Shown: positions 20,431 through 31,379 of the stretch, one piece after another | Layout of the letters: each line of letters begins with the position of its first letter | Position numbering within the stretch: position 1 is the stretch's first letter | NCBI GenBank assembly: GCA_014529385.2 | Contig: CM043961.1 | Coordinates: 18,022,478 to 18,086,477, forward strand | Direction of reading: 5' to 3' | DNA length: 64,000 bases | Source: Adiantum capillus-veneris | Lineage: Eukaryota; Streptophyta; Polypodiopsida; Polypodiales; Pteridaceae | Made by a program: the position numbers and the translations under genes | Notes under the pieces: generated by a model | The model's database searches: none | Told to the model about the DNA's origin: nothing | Seen by the model: the letters and a program-made list of their open reading frames with translations, nothing else

Positions 20431-22430
20431 CTTCCATCTCTCTTATCTGTCTCAAAAAGGCTGCTTGATCATTGATCCTTTGCTCTGAGAACTGCAGAAA
20501 AGAATTTTCTACATCGAGCTGCACTTGGATCTTTTGGACTGACAGAGTAGTGGTTAGAAGTTCATTGGTTACTTCTGTCAGTTGTTGATCTTTGCTTTTT
20601 CAGGCATTGGATAACTTGGTTAGAAGCTCTCCCAACTCTTCCATTTCTTTTTGCTGCTTCTCTTTTGCAACCTGGTGTTGTTCTGCTTCATCTTTCAGCT
20701 CTTTGATCTGTCTCTGTAGATCTGAAAATATGTTCATCATGTCATCTAGCTCTCCTTGTAGAGCATCAATGACTAGCTCAAGTTCCCTAGCCTTAGCACT
20801 GCGACTAAGTGCTGCTATTCGTATTTTTTCTGTCATCAGCTACATCTGCTTGGCATATTCATTGACCTGCATGATAACTTCGTCATTTTTTTGCCATTCT
20901 TCAGGCTCTTCTCTACAGGTTTTTGCCGTTTTGGTTTGTGGCTCTTTGCGTGGTGTTGTGGTTGTTGCTTGTGGTTGTGGCGGGGGTTCTACCTCTCCTC
21001 CTTGAGGCATTGCGGTTACCTTACTTGCTTCTGTTGCTTGAGGCTTTGTGGATGCCTTTGTTGTTTTTGGTTGGGTTGTCATAGAAGGTTTTGTTCTGTT
21101 TCTTTTGGTTGTTCAAAACTTGTTGCTACCTGTTGCTCATGCTTTTTTTCCTTGGCTTCCTCACCCTCATTGGGTTTAGATGTTGGTGAAGGATTTGGGC
21201 TTGGCATTGGGTGCTCTTCTTGCTCCGTAGGGGGCGAAGTGGGTTTTGGAGGCACATCCCCTTGGTCGTGGTGTGACTCACCTTGTTTAGTAGCCTCTGC
21301 TTGTCTTTGTTGTTTGGTTGCTTCCTCTTTTGCTTTCCTTTCAGCTTCTTGAACTTCTTTCAACTTTAAGGCTTCTGCCTTTGCATACATGCGTTCAAGA
21401 AAATCCTTGAGATCCTCTGCTTCTTTCCTTGCAGGGCTCTTGGTTCTGGGTCCCCTTATATCTCTTGGAACCCATCTTTCCGGGTCCTCACCTGCAGCTT
21501 GGTGGCTCCTTTCATAAGTTTGCTTTTCTCTTTCAAACGTCGCCTTCTTTTGCAGGTTCTTCTTGGTGTGCAGCTACTGCTTTCTTATTCATTTCTTCAA
21601 TTCTTGTCCGTCTTTCTTTGTTGTCCAAGCTCTCACTGCTATGAGCTTCGTGGGAGCTTTCGGCAGATTCTTCGTCTGACTTATATACTCTCTTGATGAA
21701 TGCGTGGTTCTTGGAGAAGGTTGCACGGATACAATCCAAGTGTTCTGATCTGGGACTGGGGACAAATTATCGGCCATTCCAATAGCATGATATGCTATTC
21801 TCATCAACACTTCAAGGGTGCCCAAATATGTGATTTTGCCCTCCTTGTTCGTGCTTTTCAACATTGTCAGCACATACTGCGCATGATCAATTTCCTGCCT
21901 GGTTGTCGACTTTAACACTTGAGTGAAGATGGTCACAACCGCATGATTTGGGGTGGTGTACAGTGGTGATATCTTTGATAAGAAGTGGAAGTGTTGATGG
22001 TACAGGCGAGATGGTTCTTCTACTTGCCTTTCGATGAGGTCGGAAAAGGTTGCAGCAGCAGTGTCTTTGGTAAACGTTCCTATTATCTTTCTATCTTTGG
22101 CCCGCATCATCATACCTTCAGTAGGCAGCTTCAATGCCTCGGCCACTATCTCCTTCGTGATTACCACTTCTACCTTCTACCCTTGTTGATCAGTGATTTG
22201 GGCTGACCCATCCTCTTTGATCGTAGATAGTAACTCATATGCCTTCTGGAAATCCATGCCACATGGTTCTTGGCTGTAGAAGTCTCTTAGGCCTAGCTTT
22301 TTGTTGGCTTCTTTGGTGTCTGGCTTGGCAGCTACATCATATATCTCCTTTGGTAGCATTTGCAGTTGACTTGGTGTCCTTCTTCGCTCTTGAACCTGCC
22401 AGTGAAAACCATGGTTTTTTTTCTTCAAGT
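20431..22430 (-). pseudogene. Gypsy-associated accessory ORF (coiled-coil protein), broken
   Basis: Reading leftward from 22430: a segment with LPKEIYDVAAKPDTKEANKK, a conserved-looking globular stretch (VITKEIVAEALKLPTEGMMM ... SRLYHQHFHFLSKISPLYTT ... QVLKSTTRQEIDHAQYVLTM), a Ser/Glu-rich hinge, a Lys/Glu/Gln-rich and Pro/Thr-rich tail, and a C-terminal coiled coil (ELVIDALQGELDDMMNIFSD). Stops near 22175, 20838 and 20598 are in frame; frameshifts lie near 21.6 and 21.1 kb. Coding-like sequence (INDQAAFLRQIREMEG) continues exactly to the junction with the inverted LTR at 20430, so the gene was cut there. It resembles extra ORFs of plant Gypsy elements rather than gag or pol; I do not recognise a named function. 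Confidence 0.5.
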
Positions 22431-22742
22431 TGTTCCTTAGATAAGCACGTTGCCTTGGCTGTCTTCACTGAACTTGGATCTAATTTGGTAGGGTGGAAAC
22501 TCTTGCAACTTTTCTTTCTGGGACACCCTTTTCTTTGCCTTCTCAGGAGCTTGCATTGCTCCTGTTAAGTGAATACAATGTCAAAGTTAGAAAATTCTGT
22601 AAATTTTGCACTGAAATGCCTTGAGTCTGTATTGCTGACAAATGATGTCCAATTTGCTTCAAATCAATTTTGGAGCATGCATAGATGCATAAAAACATGT
22701 AGAGATCAAAACCATACAGTTCAGGCAAAAATTGCAACAAAA
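22431..22742. other. Spacer upstream of the accessory ORF
   Basis: Contains further coding-like minus-strand sequence up to about 22.55 kb, then AT-rich leader DNA. Nothing else is recognised. Confidence 0.3.
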
Positions 22743-23346
22743 GTAAATAATCGCGATTCTTTACACAGCTGGGGATTTTTTTCAAATTTTGGCAATTTTG
22801 ACATCATAGGCTTGAAACATATGGCATTTAGGTACTCTGAGTGAAGTGTGGGCTTAATTTAATGCACTGGGTGGAAATGGTGCCAGATTTAGGCTTTCAA
22901 TCTCTAAAACAATAGATATACTAAGATTTTGAGTTTTTGAGATCCAAACTTGCTCAAACTTGGTCAATGGACTTGGGACATTATGTTCTTTGGTCCCATA
23001 AGGTCAAAGTTGCAGATTTCACCCATATTGGCAAGAAAGTAAATAATTACGATTATTTATTTTTTCATCAAAATGTGCATTTTTTTGTTGCAACTTGGTT
23101 CTAGGCATGATGTAAACTCTGTGTATGAGATATGGGGTGATTTTGGATCAAAAAATGTGACAAATAACTCAAAAATTGTAGTGGAAAGACTTTGGTGCAT
23201 TCTTTTAACAATTTCCAAGTTTTTCTTGATCATTTTGGCTCATACTTGAAATGTGGCATGTAATAGATGTATACAAGTAGTAGGTGAAGTGAAGGGATAA
23301 TTTTCAAGCCAAACAAGCACAAAAGTAAATAATCGCGATTATTTAC
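22743..23346. repeat. Palindrome array 1: three copies, ~290-bp spacing
   Basis: Copies at 22743-22764, 23039-23060 and 23325-23346 of a 22-bp palindrome made of GTAAATAATCG followed by its reverse complement. The third copy is perfect, the others carry one or two changes. Spacings are 296 and 286 bp. DNA between copies is weakly similar, suggesting an old ~290-bp tandem repeat in which the palindrome is the best kept part. It lies upstream (minus sense) of the accessory ORF. Confidence 0.85.
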
Positions 23347-25119
23347 AACAATCAATTTTTTTGCAAGACTTGACAATTTGATGACCTACCCATATTCAAT
23401 ACATCTAAAACAAGTCCTAAATTGAATTTGGTAAAGTTTTGTCGTTTCAATATCACTTCGTGCTCTTGTCGACTGTGAAATCATCGATTTTTGTGACTAG
23501 ATGGCATGTGGAGTTGGTTAGTCACTTTATGGGCTTGTCCGTTACATAGTCTTGATGCTACCTATCCAATTTTGGCCCATTTGGAGTCAGTTTGACTTCA
23601 TATGTCAAATTTGATGCTTTGTAGCCTTCGAGCTATTTTTTGTTGTTCGAGAGCTTGCCTTGACTGTTTTCATGAAACCATTGTGTATAGACCCAGTCTA
23701 TAAGCTGGTGGAGTCAGAATCCAATTCTGGCATTTGGGAAAAACCTAGATTTTCCACTTGCGACCCCCCTCGGTCCCTGTTGAATGGTCATTTGGTGATA
23801 TAGAAGTGTTCTTTTATATAGGGGCATACTATAGTTCAAGTCTCGTTGAATTTGGTTGAGCTGACACGCCGCTATGGTCAATTTTGGGTCGTAGGACTTC
23901 GTGCATTGTTGGGTTTCTGGGGTTTTTTCTTGAGCCTAAACATGCTACCCGGCCATATAGAATTGTTCATTGATAAGCTTAGAACTTACCTCTCATGTCT
24001 CGTGTGAGACGGTGCTGTAAAAGGGTGATTGTGGACTCCGAAAATCGCACGCGAAGAAGGTCGAGAGCTCTCTTCTCCAAGAGTGACTAGTGGAAATGAG
24101 GTGATTTTGGGCTACCTTGGACATCTATACTCGGACTTCCCAAACTATTTTTTCCCAAATTCCCCTAGTAGTCTTACTAGGCCGACTCAAAAATTTCTTC
24201 AATCGGATTCCATTAGCTCATTTTGCAAGAATTTGCGAAAGTAGACCTTGGCAGTCTAATTTAGGCTTCCCGCTTCCATCTGTCGATTCGATTGAAATTT
24301 TTTGTGCCGGTTACATAGTCTTTCTGATCATCAACGTATCTTCAGTTTCTCCATTTGAGCTCATTTGCTATTTATTATTAATTTTTTGACCTGTTATTGA
24401 AAAAATCAAAGAAAATAATAAAATACGCTAAGAAAACAAAGTGAAAATTCAATAATTAAGAAAATCCATTGCGAAACATTTCTTTATTGTTTTTTGGCGG
24501 ATTTCTCCATTTTTAAGTCCCAATATCAAGAAAAAATGATGAAAATAACAAAAAAGGACCATTTTTTGATGTTTTTTTGATAGTATTTACACTATCTATA
24601 CTCATCAGGGAATGTTAATAGTTATATTTTCCCTGTTGATGACTTTCTAAGGACATTATTAGGTAATTTTGCAAAAATCACACGTTAACATCAAACTTTT
24701 TTCTCCGTCTTCAAACATTGCCCTTAATTACATAGTTTCCTTCCACCACTCCTAGATGGCGTACTCCGTGATGACTGTGTGCATGGGTTGAACAATCATG
24801 TCTATGCATAGCCTTGGTTGGCTCTAATATGCTTTGAAGATCAATGCAATTCAAACCATTATGTTGTGCAAGAGTTGGGTCTTGAGTAATTAACTCAAGG
24901 GTTTCTGAGGTCGAGGTTTTTTGCTACTGTTTCCCAAAGAGCAAGTCTTGTAGCATGTGTGCTCTTTGCTTTATTGTACCATCAGGATGCTTTGGCACAC
25001 TAATTTTCTGAGCTGTTGATATCAATAATGATGGTTGTCAAGATTTTACTCACCATTGGTATCTTGTTTTTGCTTCAATGAAATGTTGTGAGACTTAACC
25101 CTCCACTACTTCATCAGTT
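23347..25119. other. Non-coding AT-rich interval
   Basis: No supported gene. It may be the leader/LTR region of the element that owns the accessory ORF, or the 3' part of the Gypsy element at 25.1-37.3 kb; no LTR partner or primer site was found within it. Confidence 0.4.
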
Positions 25120-25770
25120 TTACAGTTTGCGGAGAAGATAAGTGCTCCTTCTTCCTCCAAATCCATTTTTTTTTAGGTTCCTGCTTGAAGATGCTCCTCT
25201 TTGTATTTTGAACCTTGGAACCATCTTTGGTACATTAAATGATGTTTTGGGCCCCCAAATTTGAATTGGCTTGTCCTTAAGTTGTGCTTTTGGTACCCAA
25301 AAATGCCCGACTTCTTGCATGCTACTTGTAGCAGCTGCTTGTCGATAGGATTGAGAAGATTGATTACTTTTGGGGTTGTTCTGCTAGTAACCTCCTTTCC
25401 ATTCCTCTTTGCTTGGTGCAATTGGAACAATGAGTTGTCCGCCTTTAGGTGATAGCTTGAGCTGATTGGTATTGCAATCTGGTATTGCCTTGTATGTCCA
25501 CATCCATGAGATTCCAAGAATCATTGTTTCATTCATGTGTTCATCAGGTAAGCATAAAAACTGATGAGGGCATGAACATCCATGTACTATCACATTTAAG
25601 TTGACTACTCCCAGTGTCAGTGTTGGGTTCTTGTTGCATCCTGTAATAGTCAATATTCATGTTTGTCAATGACTGACTTGTTGCTTTCTTGTATGTGGAA
25701 TAACTGACTGCATTTACTCGATCTCCTGTATCGATCAATGCACTTGTTCTATGATTGCTCAGCTTTTACT
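25120..25770 (-). pseudogene. Retropepsin-like ORF downstream of integrase
   Basis: Minus-strand translation gives TSALIDTGDRVNAVSYSTYK (25740-25680; the DTG triad of aspartic proteases), then after a +1/-1 shift TGCNKNPTLTLGVVNLNV and ETMILGISWMWTYKAI, matching the flap-proximal and ILG(R/S)W parts of a retropepsin fold. A further frame (25517-25173) continues with unassigned sequence. The element's regular protease is at 30.9-31.3 kb, so this is a second protease-like module, placed after integrase. It may belong to an accessory ORF of the family or to a different nested element. Frameshifted, hence non-functional. Confidence 0.55.
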
Positions 25771-26918
25771 TTGATGCAAAGGTCAATTCCATCTAACCAT
25801 TCATCATCTATTGGCACTGCATCTTTTTGTAATTCCCATAGTCGGTCATCTAGTGCCAGAGTGTTGATGGGAATAGGTATTTGTTGATTTTTGAGAGCAG
25901 CTTTCCTTTTGAGTACTCGAAGGTGAGCTTTCTCTTGGGCTTCATCAATGACCTGCTGTCGTTTTATCTTTCTTTGCTTTGCTGCATGCATCTTTTCTAG
26001 CAATTCATTTGTTAGTGGCAAATTGTACTTCTTTAAACGGCATCAACTAATCCAATTAGCCATTGGTTCACCATCTAGGGTAGACAACTTAACTGCTCCA
26101 CTTGGAGATACGTCTTCAATGATAAACGGTCCGTTTCTCTTTTTCTTAAACTTGGGAATGTGTTGCTTAAGGGAATAGACTATAACTAAGTCCCCTTTTT
26201 TGAAGATTTTTGTAACTAGATGGGAATCAAAAAACTGTTTTTGTTTCCGCTTTTGTGCATAGATGTGAGCTACAACATTTAGCCTTTGGTCATCAAGCTT
26301 TTCTAAGTCTTCAAGCCTCTCTGACAGTTCATGTCCAATCCACTCAAGATCCTTAGCTACCCTTAGTGTCGGCAATAGAAATTCTATCGGCAGTATGGCA
26401 TCAAGACCATAAACAAGGTTAAAGGATGTAGCATTTAAAGTTGTCTTGAATGAAATTCTATAAGCCCATAGAGCGGCATAGAGATTCATCTCCCAATCTG
26501 TCTGTCCTGAACTAATCACTTTAGTGAATACCGAGCTAAGAATTTTATTCGTATGCTCAGCTTGTCCATTTGCTTGTGGGTGATAGAGAGCCAATTTGTT
26601 ATGGATGACCATAAAATCATTAAGCAGATACTCAATTACCTCATTGAGGAAATGAGTTCCCCTATCACTGACAATTTCTATTGGCAGTCCATATCTTATG
26701 AACACATTCTCATACAAGAATGCGGCTATGATTTTGGCATCATTCTTTTGGGTTGCTTTAGTCTCTGCTCACTTGGTCAAATAGTTTGTAGCTACAATGA
26801 TATATTGAGCTTAGGTTTATAAGCAGGTGGCTGTATTGGCTCAACAAAGTCTGTACCCCATTTTGCAAAAGCTCTAGCCCCCATCGTTGGTCTTAAAGGA
26901 ATGCTATCTACACGGGTT
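25749..26918 (-). pseudogene. Gypsy integrase core and C-terminal domain (part 2)
   Basis: From 26918 leftward: AFAKWGTDFVEPI (first catalytic Asp), then YENVFIRYGLPIEIVSDRGTHF (second Asp) and HPQANGQAEHTNKIL (catalytic Glu), giving the D,D,E set. It ends with GDLVIVYSLK and RNGPFIIEDVSPSGAVKL (GPF/Y-type domain) and LKKYNLPLTNELLEKMHAAK plus a basic tail. The frame is broken near 26720 and 26040. Integrase would insert element DNA into the host genome. The N-terminal zinc region is on the far side of the solo LTR at 26919-27720. Confidence 0.8.
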
Positions 26919-27725
26919 TGTTAAGTATGGAGCCCGATTTACCCTTGTAATTTTCAGTGGTAAAAGCACACATTTGTAAGGCCCCCATTATGAGGAGAAG
27001 CCATCGTGCGTGAAGGAAAATCACTCACCGGAAACCAAAATTTTCACGGACAAGAATCAGGGGCAACTTTAAAGGCCTCGGGGGCGGAGGCCTCCGAGAC
27101 TTTTTTTTTCGCCGGAATATTCTTTTTCGCCGGAATATTATGGCCGGGCGGCGGCCGGAAAGTGGTCGGAAAACAACCGGTCGATTGGCCGGTGGCCGGT
27201 AGTCAATGGCCGATGGCCGGTGGTCGGAAGTCAATGGCCGGTGGCCGGTGGCCGAATTCAATGGCCGGTGGCCGAATTCAAAAGCGGACTTGTCTTCTCA
27301 AGGGCGGCCACACATGGGCGGATTGGAGGGTCCGATTTGGACTTATTCCCACAAGGGCGGCTACACATGGCTGTCTCTCATAAGAGAGGGCAGCCCTTTT
27401 GGCCTATAAAAGGAGGTCATTTCTACACACATTTTAGAGTGTGAAGTTGATGCAACAAGGTGAGTGTGAGGTGGTGAGAGTGAAACAAGGCGGGAGCTCC
27501 ATTAAGGGTATAATCCCTTTGTAAATTACTTCTTGTTTTGAAGTACTAAAGCCATTGAGTGGCTGCTTTCCCGTGGACGTAGCCCACATTGGGTGAACCA
27601 CGTATATCGTGTGTACTCTCTCTCTCTCTCTCTACTCTATAATCTCGTGTATGTAAATCTTTCTTTCTTAATTAAGTAATCTACTCAATTATCTATTTAG
27701 TTACGTCTTATTTCCTAACAGGGTT
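26914..27725 (+). mobile_element. Solo LTR with perfect target-site duplication
   Basis: An 802-bp sequence (26919-27720) starts TGTTAAGTATGG and ends TTTCCTAACA, giving TGTTA/TAACA inverted ends, and is flanked on both sides by GGGTT (26914-26918 and 27721-27725). The insertion splits the integrase coding sequence; removal of LTR plus one GGGTT restores colinearity. A TATA box (TATAAAAG, 27405-27412) shows + orientation. It contains a GGCCGGTGGCC-rich minisatellite (27170-27285) and a (CT)n run (27613-27635). It formed by recombination between the LTRs of a complete element. Confidence 0.92.
27170..27285. repeat. GC-rich minisatellite within the solo LTR
   Basis: Units around TGGCCGGTGGCCGAATTCAA and TGGCCGATGGCCGGTGGTCG, palindromic GGCCGGTGGCC cores, in the U3 part upstream of the TATA box. 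Confidence 0.75.
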
Positions 27726-28403
27726 GGCATTTTAGCTCGTTGACATGCATCACACCTTCGAACATATTCCTTAGCATCTGCAAAAGTGTTGGCCACCATA
27801 TGCTTGCCACCATTAAGATTGCTCTTGCAGTGGTTTCACTAGAAAAGTGACCTCCAGCTAATCTAGCATGTGCTTGTTCTATAATGGGAATATATTCATC
27901 TTCATTTTCACAAAGACGCAGATGTTAATCATTTCCTCTTCGAGACAATTGGTTCCCAATAAGAGCATAGTCTCTTGCTTCACTTTCAATTGCTCTTTGG
28001 TGGCGTTTACTCATATCCTCAGGAAATGTTTGGCTTGATAAGTAGCTAGATAGTTACTCCACTTAGAAACGAGTGATATTTGGAACAATGTCACATGAGT
28101 TATGGGTGCTTGTTTCTGGCATTGAGGATATTTTTTTACAAATGAGTGAATATCACTCCTCATAGTTGGCCAAAATACTCCAAATCTCAAGATCCGTTGC
28201 ATAGTTTGGTCTTCCGCAAAGTGAAGTCCCACTATGGTAATATGTGTTTGACTTAGGTATTGGGTTTTCTCATCAGGATTAATGCACAAAAGCAAATTTC
28301 CATCTCGATTTCTTTTGTATAGCCTTCCAGCTACTAGTAATTGAGACATAGCCAATTTATCAATTAATCCGATTTTAATAGGAAGTGATATTTGCAAATC
28401 CAC
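27726..28403 (-). pseudogene. Gypsy integrase N-terminal region with two zinc-binding-like modules
   Basis: Two H2C2-type modules follow each other. The first (28403-28090) reads QTMQRILRFGVFWPTMRSDI and KKYPQCQKQAPI. The second (about 27990-27726) reads IPIIEQAHARLAGGHFSSET and TARAILMVASIWWPTLLQML. The linker ISLVSKWSNYLATYQAKHFL is typical of the end of the first module. Each resembles the HHCC region that precedes the integrase core, so the polyprotein holds a duplicated module, apparently an ancestral arrangement of this lineage since both are similarly decayed. A stop ends the first at about 28011. Confidence 0.65.
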
Positions 28404-28579
28404 TTAAGCTATGGTCATCAATGATACCATATTTTTTGACCATCGAGGTATCATTTCCACGGAGAACAGATATGCATCAGGTAGATCATCGTCTACTCCC
28501 TTTGGTGGTTCTCCTGAAATAATCCTTGATAAATGATCTGCTCTTTGATGAGTGGTGCCCTTTTTCATAACTACAGTGA

Positions 28580-29650
28580 TCAAATTCCAAAAGAATGATG
28601 AACCATATCAGTATTCTTCGTGTGTTGCATGGCTTGTTGACCAAATACAATAAGTCTTGTGTGGTCCACAAAGAACACAAATTTGTTAGCTAATAGGTAA
28701 TGTCTATACTTTTTTATGGCATAGATCATTCCTAATCCTTCTCTTTCGGTGGTTGTATAGTTTTTCTCTGCCATATTCAATTGTCTACTAGCATAAGAAA
28801 TAGAAAAATCAATTTTTCCATCCCCTGGTTGAGCTAGTATACACCCAATGGAAAAATTGGAAGCATCTACATGTATGTGGAATATCTTATTCCAATCTGG
28901 TGCTTTCAGTATTGAAGCTGAAGTGAGAGCTTGCCTAAGCTTCATGAAGGATTCTTCACACTCATCCGTCCATTCAAAGAGTGTAATCAAGCTGTACATG
29001 GGTTGTGCAATTATAGCGTACATGTAAATGAATCGTCTGTAATAGCCACAATGTCCCATGAAAGCTTGAGCCCCTTTTATTGTTGTCGGTCTAGGCAAAT
29101 AAGCAATAACATGAATGTTATCCATATCAGTAGCTATGCCGTTTTTAGACACTATATGTCCAAGAATTTTTCCTTGTCTGCCCATGAATGTGCACTTTTT
29201 AGGATTTAAGAAAATTCTATAAAGTCTATAGTTTTCAAATACCTTTTTGAGGTGCTCAAAATGATCAGCCCAGATTGATGAATGTACACATAAATCATCC
29301 ATATATACTTCCAAGAAATTCCGAAGGTATTCTTAAAAAGCATGGCTCATCAATCTTTGAAAGGTGGCAGGAGCATTAGTTAACCCAAAAGGCATAACCC
29401 TATAGGCAAAAATACTCCATTCAGTTGCAAAGGCAGTTTTATGTTGATCTTTGGGGTCGAACAAAAGTTGATTGTTCCCAAAAAGCCATCTAAAAAGCTG
29501 TAAGCTTCTTTTTCTGCAACTCGTTCTAAAACATGCGCAGTGATTGGAAGAGGAAAGTTGTCTCTAATGGTGGCTGTGTTCACTTTCTTGAGATTGACAC
29601 ACACCCATAATTTTTCATTTTTCTTGGGTACTATCACAACTAGAGACACC
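28580..29650 (-). pseudogene. Gypsy reverse transcriptase and RNase H
   Basis: From 29650: VVIVPKKNEKLWVCVNLKKV, NFPLPITAHVLERVA and AYSFLDGF; a frameshift; PFGLTNAPATFQRLMSHAF then an in-frame stop near 29335; then EVYMDDLCVHS (the YxDD active site, 29314 onward), NPKKCTFMGRQGKILGHIVS, the thumb, and RNase H beginning HVDASNFSIGCILAQPG with YASRQLNMAEKNYTTTEREG. The stretch from 29314 to 28580 is an open 244-codon frame, so decay is mild. It copies element RNA into DNA in the cytoplasmic particle. Confidence 0.88.
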
Positions 29651-29742
29651 CAATCTGTGTGTTCAATTTCATAAATGAATGTGGCTTCCTTTAGCTTTTC
29701 TATCTCCTCTTTGATCTTTCTAGCAAATGTCTCATTATAAGT

Positions 29743-30533
29743 CTATGTCCTTTGTCTTCTTGGTTTCACATCATCTCTCATACGTATGGTATGTTGAGAA
29801 ATTTCTGAATCAACACCCTTGAGATCCTTATAAGACCAAGCAAAGATATCTCGGTATTCTTTCAGTAAGCTTAACAAAAGTTCTTCCTCTTCTTCAGTCA
29901 GGTCATTTGCAATGTAGGCATGTCTATGCTCTTCTCTTGGTTTGACCATATCTATCTTTTTTGCGTTTATAGGTCCTTCATAGGACTCTCCCTGTTTTCG
30001 TAGTTCCCTGACAGGTTGTTCGATAATGATTTTTTGATCCTGGAGATTATATTTCTTGTAATGGGATGGAACACTCATTACGTCTTTACCTTCCTTCTCA
30101 GTGGTTTCCATTTCAGTTGTATATATCTCCTTTAGAGCTTTCTTCAACTCTTGATACTTCTTTCTTCGTTCAACTCGTGTCATGGTTGAATCCTTGTCCT
30201 CGTATTTAGGTTTTGCTTGAGTTTCCTTTCTCGTTTTTATCAATGTTTTCGATATTTCTTGATTTTTGTTTAAAGGATATCTACCAGTGATTTTGTCTTT
30301 GACACAATCATGTGTATCTATCTGCATCAGAAACTGTGTTCTACTAGAGACTGATGGCATAGTATAGCTTTTGAGTTTCTCATGTCTCTTTTTCTTCTAT
30401 ACCAGTTTTGTCTTCTCAGTTTTTGGTTTGGAAAGTCAAAAAACTTTACCTCCCCTCCTGTCATGAGTAGTTTAGCTCTCACATGTTCTTTTTCTGACCC
30501 CGAATCATCTAAGGTAGCTAAATGTTCTTCCAA
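29743..30533 (-). pseudogene. Gypsy pol region between protease and RT
   Basis: An open frame of 205 codons ends with LLKEYRDIFAWSYKDLKGVD and SQHTIRMRDDVKPRRQRT, the conserved lead-in to RT in plant Gypsy polyproteins. Upstream is a Lys/Glu-rich linker. The frame changes at about 30340, where a second frame (30533-30327) continues the linker. No catalytic residues. Confidence 0.7.
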
Positions 30534-30907
30534 CTCATCTGTTGCATCATAGTAAAGGTCTGAAAAGACTTGTTAAGCTTTCATTAAGTCGTTGGATTCT
30601 TGAATTTTTTCTTCAATGTGAAGGGTTGAGGTCATTTGTATGGGAATCATGTCATAGCCGTCCTCATTGCAAAATTGAGTAGGCATAGACATATTTACAC
30701 ATACATCCATTGTTGTAAAATTTGAGTCCACTCAAATGGCTCGAATAAATGCTCTGGCAAGGGTTCAGGTACATAGGCTTCATATGTGTAATCCCTTTCT
30801 AAGATACGTTCTTCTTGTTTTAACCTTTCGTTTTTTGAGGCTCCTCACATCCAAAGTGGTGTGTCTTTTTTCAACCAAGATAGAAGCTTAGTTTTAGCCG
30901 AAGAGAC

Positions 30908-31312
30908 TCAATCAAATTCTTGTATGGGCATTTTTATGACATTTCTATGAGTGTGATCTTTTAGATTAACCCTTGTTATTGATCCCACTTGCTTCAAGTA
31001 CATGTAGTTGTTTCTCCAATCCTGAATGAGTTGTAGTCGCATGAAAGGTCTTCCCAAGATAATTTCATAATTGAGTTTCTTTCCAAAGTCTACTATTGCA
31101 AAAGCATGTTGATAATCAATTTCACAGCAACTAACTATCACTTTTTCAAGTAGTTCTAAGGGTCTTTCCATGTGTCCATCAACCAGTTGTAATTTTATTT
31201 GAGTTTGTCTAATGGCTGGTTGCCCCCATGATTCCCATACTGCTTTCATGGCTATGGCTATGCCTGCCCCACTATCCAGTATTGCCATGGTTTTCATATC
31301 ATTGTATCTCAA
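30908..31312 (-). pseudogene. Gypsy aspartic protease
   Basis: Open frame of 134 codons with MAILDSGAGIAIAMKAVW (DSGA active-site triad), VIVSCCEIDYQHAFAIVDFG, and EIILGRPFMRLQLIQDW (flap/C-terminal ILGRPF motif). Length and spacing fit a retropepsin domain. It lies between gag and RT as expected. This is the regular protease; a second protease-like piece is at 25.1-25.8 kb. Confidence 0.8.
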
Positions 31313-31379
31313 TGAAGGTTGTGTTTCCTTCTTCCCCTTCGTATTATTCTCCGACTGTGTTCATTGGAATGAATCTAAT

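Noticed and set aside
20600-22568. Plus-strand Ser/Cys/Phe-rich frames as genes
   Set aside because: They are antisense to the Lys/Glu/Gln-rich accessory ORF and reflect its composition.
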